64,000 bases of DNA from Flaccisagitta enflata (Eukaryota; Chaetognatha; Sagittoidea; Aphragmophora): the NCBI GenBank assembly GCA_965153355.1, contig OZ231128.1, positions 24,676,001-24,740,000 on the forward strand, given 5' to 3'. The notes beneath the pieces are model-generated. The model worked only from the letters and a program-made list of their open reading frames with translations, searched no databases and was not told where the DNA came from. The number at the start of each line of letters is the position of its first letter. Positions within the stretch are counted from its first letter, which is position 1. The translations under genes and the position numbers were made by a program. Positions 1 to 10,353 of the stretch are shown here, piece after piece.

Positions 1-69
1 AACGGACGGACGAACGAAAGTCCCCCTGTGTTCTACAGGACTTCGTCCCCTTCGGGGCCGCTGCCCAAA
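1..69. repeat. Right end of a GGGCAGCGG-terminal element (family F1)
   Basis: The segment reads cgaaagtccccctgtgttct and runs into cgtccccttcggggccgctgccc. The same string closes the element at 36361-36849, so this is its terminal repeat, cut off by the window start. The terminus can itself fold as GGCCCCGAAGGGGCC. Confidence 0.7.
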
Positions 70-577
70 AAGCGACTTTAGACCACTTCTCTAGACAAAT
101 GGACCAGCGGACTGATGAACTGACGAAAAAATGGACCGCCGAACCAATAGGCCAATGGACCATCCAAAAAAGTGGCTCTTAGAGTTTAGTGTCCGCGACT
201 TAAAAAATGGTTAAACAGCATTTTGGTGATCCTGCAGAAGAATGATAACAATCCTAGAATTCGTTGACACAAAGATGTGTACGTTTTCTGGACATCAGGG
301 ACACAATATTGACAGGACGTCAAGGAAATATTCACTATAAACGGAAGTGAAACGAAAAGGGGATTTGTGGTCAAATTGTTGGCATCACTGCCTTAAATGT
401 CACCATATCGCGGTTAAGGCCGTTTCAACATCAAGGTGGAACCTTGACAGAGCCCGATTTGCCTTGGCAGTTGATGATTCTGTTTCGCAATGAATGGATT
501 TAACGGATAAGAAATTCAATCCCCATTGATTTTAAACTCGATACTCAATACTCAAGAACGCGAACGTAAGTCTAGTA
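70..577. other. No gene seen
   Basis: About 500 bases follow the F1 end. They contain scattered ggaccgacgg-like motifs that recur in the hairpin-ended repeats of this window, and a cgcgacttaaaaaa string near 195-212 that resembles such an element's terminus. No splice-bounded open frame was found. Confidence 0.5.
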
Positions 578-619
578 AAGAGAGAAAGACAGACAGACAG
601 ACAGACAGACAGACACGCA

Positions 620-653
<34 letters not shown>

Positions 654-700
654 AAAAAAAAGAAAGAAAAAAAAGAAAGAAAGGCAGAAAGAAAGAAATA
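578..700. repeat. (CAGA)n and (GAAA)n microsatellites
   Basis: A short CAGA array (about 586-615) is followed by GAAA/GAAAA units up to the hairpin element at 702. Long open frames here are by-products of the repeat. Confidence 0.9.
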
Positions 701-701
701 T

Positions 702-862
702 GGCCGGATACACGGCCATTACCAGTCGCGAACGGGTTGGCAGGGGCGGAAATGCGCGTTTTCGCACTTTCTCAACTCGATGACCTCTACGAACCGACAG
801 ACGGACTGGCCGACGGACCGACGTATGGACAAAGCTAGAGTCGCTAGTCCGCGACTAAAAAA
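702..862 (+). mobile_element. Hairpin-ended short repeat (family H), copy 1
   Basis: Starts with the small palindrome ggccggatacacggcc, continues with gcaggggcggaaatgcgc and runs of gac-gga-ccg units, and closes with a gtcgc...gcgac stem followed by taaaaaa. At least ten other copies in the window share this order. No coding capacity. Confidence 0.7.
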
Positions 863-865
863 GAA

Positions 866-872
866 AGAATAA

Positions 873-923
<51 letters not shown>

Positions 924-1151
924 GAAGGAAGGAAGAAAGGGAAAAAGAATGAATGAATGAATGAATGAATGAATGAAAGAAAAAAGAAAGAAAGAAAGAA
1001 AGAAACAAACAAACAAACAAACAAACAAAGAAACAAAGAAACAAAGAAACAAAGAAACAAAGAAACAAAGAAACAAAGAAACAAAGAAATAAAGAAACAA
1101 TGAAGGAAAATCAGAACGAAATAAAGAAAATAAGAACGAAAGAAAGAATGA

Positions 1152-1223
<72 letters not shown>

Positions 1224-1259
1224 GAGGAAGAAAGAAAAAAAGAGAAGAAGAAAGAAGGA

Positions 1260-1311
<52 letters not shown>

Positions 1312-1398
1312 GAGGGAAGAAGGAGAGGTAAGAAAGAAAGAAAGAAAGAGAAAAAGAAAGGAAGAAAGAATGAAAGGAAGAAAGAAAAAACGACTAGA
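866..1398. repeat. Compound GAAA/GAAT/AAAC/GGAA tract
   Basis: More than 500 bp of purine-rich tetranucleotide units: GAAA, then GAAT (948-975), AAAC (1003-1028), AAACAAAG, then GAAA again. Purine bias is almost complete on the plus strand. Confidence 0.95.
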
Positions 1399-4300
1399 AT
1401 TTTTTAAGCTAGGGTAAGAGTTTTTGTTCACAAAGCAGGCTCAAACCCATCCTTTAGATCATTGGTCTATTCACAAAGCTTTTTGTGATTGTGTTTTGTC
1501 TGGTTGATTGCCTTTTTTTTTTCTGGGCATCTTTTTGGTTTGTTCCACTCTCTACATGTGTTCATCTGTTTGTTCTTTGTTTGCCCGTCTCTTTCTCTCT
1601 TTCTCTCTCTCTTTCTCTCTCCCATTTTCATTTTCTCTCTCCCCTTCTCTCAAGTAACACAGGGTTACAATATCGTTGCAAACAGGTGTACAGAGTCATA
1701 CAACCCCCATCCGCACCCCTACCTCAACCCCCAGACACAAGCATCTAGACCGCTTGTTTTTCCACTTTTTCACTTGGACGGACAGACGGACCAACAGACC
1801 AATGGATGGACTGACGGATAAAGCCTCTCATTGCGTCCAGAGTTGAAACGAGAGAGACTATGCTGCCAGGATACACAATCATCACCTGGGACATTTCAAT
1901 ATTCAAATAGACTTCAACTAACTCAATTCCTTGTTTTGGGGAAAAATGCGAAAAATGCGAAAAAATATAAAAAGATTTAAAAAATCATAGCTCCAGAACT
2001 ATCGATCGCACAGAATTCTGCTTGGCATCATCTGAAAGAGGGGAACTAGTTCTTTCTTAGCTATTAATTTCATGCGTAGTCCCATTCTGCCCCCAAAATG
2101 CACCAACTTGCTCAAATGCCTCTTAAAACAAAAGGAAAAGCTCTGCAGGACTCAAAAAGACCGTCTCTTCGACTTTTTTCCAAATGATTGTCTTAAGGTT
2201 TTCTTCTTGGGTCTTTGTCATAAAAAGACCGTTTACAGTAAGCCATTTTAAGCTCAACCTTATAGTAGCAAGCGAACTTGAGCTGCGTCACAGCGCTCAA
2301 ATCCTGTAGTTAGATATTGACATTTTCTGCTTGCGAAACATGAGGTATATACAATAATCGTTATAATATTTTTAGTAATATAAGTGAAATGACATTGAAA
2401 GACAGCTAGACAAACGTTCCTTGTAGGCTGGTGGCCTTACAGCGAGAAAAAAAAACCGAGAAAAACGACATATTCCTCGCGTATGAATGTCAGAAGATCA
2501 ACACAACTTTGACTTGATTGAACGGGTATTTCAAATTGAGGTCCCCATGAGTTTCCGAGATATGTTGAAGAAGAGACAAAATGCTGTCTGAAACTGTTTT
2601 TGTTTAAGATTTTCTCCGATGGTAACTTACCGTAATCATCATTTCTTTAAGCAAAGGTTTAGCATAAAAATAAAGAAAATTCCAGATTCTGTTTTGAACT
2701 GCAGAAAAGAAGACCATGCGGAGAACGATATTTTCTACACTGCTATCGTTTAAATATATTAGTCTAGATTGTATAAAAATGGATCACGGCTTAATTTTTT
2801 CTTTACAAATACTACCAGAATTTAAAAAAACGCAAGTTTTTTCTATGCCAATTTACGCGCCTTTGGCTAACTTTAGAAACAATTTATCGGTGACCAAATT
2901 AAAGCTTTTTTCAAGGGCTTTCTTTTGAGCGCAATCCCACATTTGTAGCTTTATTCGTTTAGAAGTTACATTCAAATGAAGGTGAGTAAGTCAAAATTTC
3001 ATTTCGCAGTTGGAGCAGAAAGAGGCCATTTCTAATTGAAAATCATTTCTCTATAGTTGTCATTTTTGTAACCATTTGAGCATTTATGCTCATTTCGTCA
3101 CCAATCATGGTGCTCATATGAAAGTTACCCAATGTCTGCCATGAAAAATGAAACACTTCTAGCGGGTAAGTGTGATAAAACGTCCAAAATCATCATGGAT
3201 ATTTCCCAATACCATTATTTTTTTTCTCCAAAATACCTCTTGCTTTTGCGCGGCTTTTTCTCATCAGTTACTGAATTCTATTGACTAAAACTCTCAGATT
3301 TGATGGACAGAAGCTCTAAAAAACCTAACTTGCCCTCAAAATGCCGTTCATTAGTGAAATATAGTCCAATCTGAACAATTCTATGAAAAACTTGCGTTTT
3401 TTTTAATTCGGGTAGTAGTATCATGGATTGCTTATAAACGGATTTCCGTCTGAAAATGACAATTGACATGATACAAAATTTTCGATACCCCATACTACTT
3501 ATAGAGTAAGACCCTTTATAAAGCAAGGCTATCTAATTTGTAGTATGGTAAAGTCTGTAGTAATGATAATGATAGAGTTAAAAAAACATCTCGTGACCTT
3601 ACTCAGGGTTTGCAAAGACCAGAACGAATATCATTTGCGAAAACGTTCCTATTGATCCTGAAGGAGGAAATCGTGCCATACCCGAAAAATAAACTTCGTT
3701 ATATTGACTCTAGCTAGATAGCTGTCATTGAAACACATTGAGCACTGCAGAGGGCTGCACTATTTAATGACAAAGATGAAGCAAATGGATTATTGGAAGG
3801 GTTGGAATCAAAGCGAGATCACGTCCAACTCTTTTATTTGTTTTTGATTTAGTTGACATAATTACGAAACCAATCGGAAAACATTTTAAACTTCGTTTGA
3901 ACAAAACAGTCATTGCTCAAAATCTACACAATAACACCCTAACTTAGAGAATCTATCATGAGGTCCGTTACACAACCAAAAATTGGTCACTGAAAGGTGG
4001 GCAGGAGCAGAAATTTGCGAGGGCAGGGGCAGGATGTGGGTGGGCTGGCGCAGTAGCGCTGTAACGTGGCTGGGCAGGGGCTGTAATGCACAAAAATCAT
4101 TAGCATATTTCTCCTAATTAGCACCCCAGGCGCTTACAAAATCACAAATTTACATTGCCATTTTAGCCCTCTAAAGGGCTTGCCCTTTAACACTATAGAT
4201 CATATTTTTTCAAGAGAAATAAAAAATCAGAAAGAAAGTCAAAAGAGAAAGATAAACAATGCACTATCTATCTTCAAACTTTATTCTTCTTGTTTTTTTT

Positions 4301-4550
4301 ATTCTTGTTAGTAGAAAATTCTGAAAATTAAGGAAAGGATTTTGTTTATAAAAAAGAAAGGTGGGCGCTAATTAGTGAGGGGCGCTAATCAGAAGAAAAT
4401 TTCGTGTTACTTACGTATACATACCTACCTATGCACATCCTTTTAGAGAGTTGCTTAGCCAGGGACTAAAAATAAACATGCATGTACTACAGCGAAACTT
4501 TCTTTATAGGCGGGTGCAAGTTTATAAACAAACAAGTTTATAAACAAACA
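1399..4550. other. AT-rich stretch without a recognised gene
   Basis: Holds a pyrimidine tract at about 1588-1652. It also holds an inverted duplicated fragment: aaaaaacgcaagttttt at about 2824-2840 has its reverse complement at about 3388-3404, both beside a related flank. The remainder is AT-rich with short open frames only. No exon with convincing borders was found. Confidence 0.5.
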
Positions 4551-4790
4551 AGGCCAATAAGCCAATAGGCAATAAGCAGTCACTTGCGGGTGGGCAGGAG
4601 CAATATTGTGAGTGGACAGGGGCAGTAATGTGGGTGGGCTGGGGCTGTATTGTGGATGGGCAAGGGCTTTAATGATGAGAAATTGCTCTTTCGGCCAATT
4701 TTGCGTCATCTAAAATTTTGTGTTACGGATCTTCATTCCTTCATTCATTCCTTCACAGCCTTTCATAGAGTCGCTTAGCAAGCGACTTAA
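4551..4790 (+). mobile_element. Hairpin-ended short repeat (family H), copy 2
   Basis: Begins aaggccaataagcc, carries gcgggtgggcaggagc and two related gtgggctggggc lines, and ends agtcgcttagcaagcgactt followed by an A run. The stem is AGTCGCTT/AAGCGACT, different in sequence from other copies but still palindromic. It lacks the gac-gga-ccg runs of other copies. Confidence 0.65.
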
Positions 4791-5431
4791 AAAAAGGGAG
4801 ACTTCTCATTCATGTCTCAAACCGAGGGATGCATAACTAGCCTGTGCATTCATTTGTTGCTAAACTACCTTCTCTTTAAATCTTTTAAAAATTATAAAAG
4901 AAAATATCGGTTTATAGATAGCAATACAATAATCTATACTATATGTACAACTATTTTGTGCCTAGACTGTCAATTTCTTATCCAGTAAGGTGCAAATGCT
5001 CGTTCCTGATATCGTATACCATTATGTTACGAACCGCCATCGCAAGCGCCGGTAGTAAAACAATTTAAAGAGCTTGGATTTTATCCTTTATTTCATTACA
5101 AACTCACGCAATATTGAAATTTGTCTCCATTTTTCTTTTTTCACATACTATTACTTTTGTCTCCTTATATAAGAAGAAATCGAGCAAACAAAACTTAAAA
5201 TGAAGTTTAACTTAAGTGTAGTAACATTGGAGTACTATCCTTGGGCCTTCAAGAGAAAGGTATATTTTCATGAACATACTGTATCTGTACCAAATTGAGG
5301 TAAATATGGTTTTAAAAATAAGGAACGGTGATCTACAACTTTTTTTAAGTTCTGCCGAGGAAAATCATCATTTTTAAGATTGTGCTTTGGGTACTTTGTG
5401 AGCGGAAATGAGAAAGGTACTCAGCAGAATC

Positions 5432-5432
5432 T

Positions 5433-5480
<48 letters not shown>

Positions 5481-5481
5481 A
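5432..5481. repeat. (TAG)n microsatellite
   Basis: About 16 perfect TAG units. Confidence 0.95.
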
Positions 5482-6356
5482 TACGTTATGAAATATTGAT
5501 GCAAAATTACAAAGTAATACTCTTGTATTGTCCCAATATTTGGTAGTAACGGGTGGTCAAAAAAAAAGTGACTAAGCTAGTCTTCCCTGAAACAAGTTTG
5601 AAATTTTTTTTGTTTGTTGATATTTTGAAAATGAAGTAAAGTATATAAAAGAAATTGATTTTTATAATTTTCTTAAATAACTACATAAATAAAAGAAAGT
5701 AAAATGTTTGTATAAATCAGTAATAACATAGATAATCAGCTGTTTTTAAGAAACACATATGTTAGTTAGATCCGGTCTGAAATAAACACAATTATTTATA
5801 AGCCACCAAGCTTTAGTTTAAAAGATTTGAATAAAAAAGAAATGAATGTTTATCAGAAGTATTTTTTGTTTTGTTGTATGTTTGTATTTCTATGATTTTT
5901 GTTAGTTTTTTTTACAAGCTTTTGAGTCATCCTTAATTATGAATAGTAAATCCACAAAAAAAAATTTCATTTTCATATGGTCAGGCAGTCCAAAATTAAA
6001 TTAAGTTTATTATAAATAGCTTGAAATTTATTGCGAAAAAAATCAAAAAACGTTTTTCGATTTTTTGAGTTTCGCTTAGGAATTAATTTTTTCCATTTTC
6101 GCTTGAGGTGTTTTGAGGAAGTTGAGTCACAACTAGGCTCGCCTGAGGCTGGGGTTGAAATTGGTACAGGGTGAAAGAGGGCACTTTTTTACACCTTCTG
6201 GAAAAAAGCAGGGCACTGTCGGACCAATACTTTAGGCGCTATGAATTTTTTAATCTTTTTTTATTTTTTTACATTTTCCGCATTTTCCTCAAATATCAAT
6301 ATTTTTCATCAATCTCTATTTTGGGCCTTTATGTAACAATAACAATGAGTTCAGCA

Positions 6357-6935
<579 letters not shown>

Positions 6936-7036
6936 AAAACAGACTCACACACACAGAATAGTTGCAAAAGCGTTAGATGGTCAGCGGTACCCGTGCCCTG
7001 CTTAAGTAGGTTGTGGTTGAAGTTGAGGGGGGAGCA

Positions 7037-8103
7037 GGGCAGCGGCCCCGAAGGGGTCGATGACCTATGCTTTTACACATCTCCTCCTCCTCCTTCTTCT
7101 CCTCCGCACCCCCCCTCCCCCCAGCCACAAGGCCCATATCTCAGCCTTAAGGCCCATATCTCAGCCTCGAGGCCCAAATCTTAGTCTTGAGGCTCAAATC
7201 CCAACCTCCAGGCCTAAATCCCAGTCTTGAAGCCCAAATTCCTTGAGGCTGGAATTTGGGCCTTGGGGTGGGGATTTAGGCCTGGAGGTTGGGATTTGAG
7301 CCTCAAGACTAGGATTTGAGCCTCGAGGCTAGGATATGGGCCTTGAGGCTGAGATATGGGCCTCGTGGCTGGGGGGAGGGGGGGTACGTAGAAGAAGAAG
7401 AGGGAGGAGGAGAAGAAGAAGGAGAAAATCCCCCATACTATCTTGCTAATAGGTATATCGACAAGCTTAATGGGAAATAACTACCAAAACAATAATGCAA
7501 AGATAGGAAAATCGGTGACGCCTAGAAACTTCATCAAATTTCCGATCGAATGGCGCAAACCGCATTGTTCTAAGTTTACTCGTTTAGAAATGACAAGCAA
7601 AACAAAGTTACTACTCAAAGTGGAAAATGGAGAAAAAATTGCATTTTGGAATTTTTGATATCGTGGAAGACACCAATTAAGGGAGGATCTTGCTCTGAAG
7701 CACCGCGCCCTGACAACTAAGCATACAATAAGGCGTCAAGTTGTTTCCGGGTTGGCCTGGAAACTGTTCAGACATTAAAGTGATGAATTTTTGTGTTTTA
7801 ATATTGAGAAGCTGCAGAACTAAGAACGCGCCATGTCGAAGGGCGAGCTGAAAAATATTGTTCTCTAGATGTGGGAGACCACCACACCATCACAACTTTA
7901 ATTGCTTTACAAAAGCATACCAAGGCACATGAAAGCTTAAGATAATACTTAGGTAGGTCACACAAAGTGAAAGGCGTATTTTGCAAATGTTATATGCATT
8001 AATTGATAAAAAAATTGAACTGTATTGTATCTTGTCGATATACTTTTTAGCAAGATAGTATGTGTGAAAGCATAGGTCATTGACCCCTTCGGGGTCGCTG
8101 CCC
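7037..8103. mobile_element. F1 element with palindromic 21-mer core
   Basis: Terminal inverted repeats of about 43 bp begin gggcagcggccccgaagggg and end with its complement. The left end also carries an outer motif (gttagatggtcagcggtacc, near 6973) seen at the F1 end near 63010. At 7105-7385 lies a near-perfect inverted repeat centred near 7244, built from units like aggcccatatctcagcctcg. Flanking CTC/GAAG tracts mirror each other. The element is nested in the mariner-like insertion. Confidence 0.7.
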
Positions 8104-8412
8104 AAAAGCGCGTGAATGTGATGAAGAGAGAAAGAACTGAAAAAACAAAAACAATTTTATGATTTTTTTCCGGTTGGCGAGAGCCGCCTTTACTGGTAAA
8201 AAAAATACAAAAATCACAATAATATCAAAAATTCTCTATATCTTTTTGGCTAAAAAAAGGTTTTGCTTCATACATTTTTTTAAAAAAAATATGAAAAAAA
8301 AAGTCACTTTTTTTCTGACCACCCATTATTGCATTGGTATTATGTAGTTTACAAAAATGCTGTATAGCTCAGGCCTGCTTATAATGATTCCCATTTTCTT
8401 TTCATCATCAAG

Positions 8413-8613
8413 GGTGCTTGGCAAGGGATTTGCTTCGACATTTTGAATGAGATGAAAAATCAAGTTGGCTTCGATTATCATGTGACCGAGTCGGACTCTT
8501 TTGGAGCTCTCAACGGAACGACAAAACTTTGGACCGGAATGATCGGGGAGGTCGCCAATAATCACAGCCAGCTGGCTACCCAGGCGTTCACCATTACCAG
8601 CGATAGGAGAAGG
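8413..8613 (+). CDS. iGluR exon a: S1 lobe
   Basis: Encodes 67 residues starting GAWQGICFDILNEMKNQVGF and ending TITSDRRR. The first part is the conserved G(F/Y)CIDLL-like strand and helix of S1. The acceptor AAG before it is weaker than usual. The donor is AGG|gtaagc. Confidence 0.8.
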
Positions 8614-10278
8614 GTAAGCTAGAAAATTCAGGTTTGGGAGTTAGGCCTCCCATTTGGGATTTGGGCCTCAAGACCAGAATTTCGGCATCAAGGATGGAAT
8701 TTGAGCCTAGAAGGCTAGAATTTTGGCATTAAGACTGGAGTTTGAGACGAAGGTCGGGTTTTGATTTTAAAGGCCCTGCATTTGGGTGCTTCGCATAGCA
8801 AAAGTTGAATATTTCTTTTCCCCCTTTTTACCTGATATGGAGTGATCAATTTTAACATCCTTACTATTTTTGTTTTACCAAAAATTGTTCATCTTCCTGT
8901 TTTTGCATAATGCAGTGGGATAAAACAATATGCTGACATTGTTTAAATCAGCTTTCATAATTTTCTACTCTTCATAGAATTGCAATTCTGCCTTTTCATT
9001 TGCTCTTTCATAACCTATGTTCTGATATTTTAGTTTATTTTTACCACATGTAACAAAAAAAAAAGACGCACCTGGTCATTTATTGATAGAACAGACAAAA
9101 AAAATTGTTAAAAATCTTTTTCAATCTAGACCAGTCCCAGGTCTGTATTTCAAACCGTTAAAAAGTTACAGCCAGTCAAAGACGACTACTATTTTGAGCA
9201 CATGACAAAACACAAAATCATCAAAAAAATTGTTTATTGTTTCTTTTTCTCATGAAATTACCTAAGAACAACTTTCAACCATTTTTCAGTCACAATAATT
9301 TTAAAGATTTTCGAATTTTCTTTCATTCTAGACCAATCCCAAGTCTGTATCTCAAACGGTTTAAAAGTTATAGCTCATCGAAGTGAAACACTGCAGTGCA
9401 CTGATAATCTTAAATTCTGTTCCTCTTATGGAATTGTGAAAACAATTCTTGACCATTTTTACTCTTTTTTTTACTACGCCCAAACGCCTCAAGATTAAGA
9501 ATTTTTTCTTTTTGATTCTTAAAGGTTAAAAACTGGGTTTTTTAATTGTGTAATACATTTTACTTGAAATCAGAGAAAAATGGCTAAAATGGTCATTTAA
9601 AAGTGCGTCTTTTTTTTGATTCGCGTGGTATATACATCATGATTTTTTCAGGGGTGTATATAATTGAGCGGCTTTTGATTTTATTCCCCCCCCCTGCCTT
9701 TGATTTTCTTCCCCATGATGCATCGCGTCGCGTAACAAAATCTATGATTTTCTTCCCTACGAAACAATAAAACAGTATATTATAGGTTTGAATAGTGTTA
9801 AAATGTGTTGTAGTAATCAGAGACTACCATTTGGAACTACCAAAAGTGTCAACTCTTCAAAAATTTTCTTTTTTCTTCTTTTTTAGTTTTTGATTTTTTT
9901 CCCCATCTCCAAACCCTTTGATTTTATTCCGCCCCCCCACCGGGGGGAGGAATGCTCAACTTTATACACGCCTGGATTTTTTAAAACAAATAATTGTTCT
10001 TTTTGTAACAAAACTACACAGGATTTTGCTGAATTCTGGGAAATCAGTGTAAACTTAAAGGCCAAAACAAAAACGGAAGATGAGATGAGATGAGAAAAAA
10101 CAAAAATAGTCATCTTCATGGTTTTTGCTCCTCCACATTTCCTAAGTAGGGTGAAGGGATACTCCCAACTTTTGCTATGTGAAGCACCCAAGCCCTGCAT
10201 GCTCTCTCACTCCACTTCTACAAATTATCACCCGCAGGCTATCGGGTACCGCTGACCAGGGCTATCTTTGGCTGACTT

Positions 10279-10353
<75 letters not shown>

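Larger units (their letters stand above)
8782..10191. mobile_element. TIR element with 9-bp target duplication in iGluR intron 1
   Basis: The left end ttgggtgcttcgcatagcaa and the reverse complement of the right end, ttgggtgcttcacatagcaa, match over about 26 bp with one difference. Both are flanked by the direct repeat gccctgcat (8773-8781 and 10192-10200). A 9-bp duplication fits Mutator-like or Merlin elements better than Tc1 or piggyBac. No transposase is visible. Two smaller inverted-repeat elements lie inside. Confidence 0.75.
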
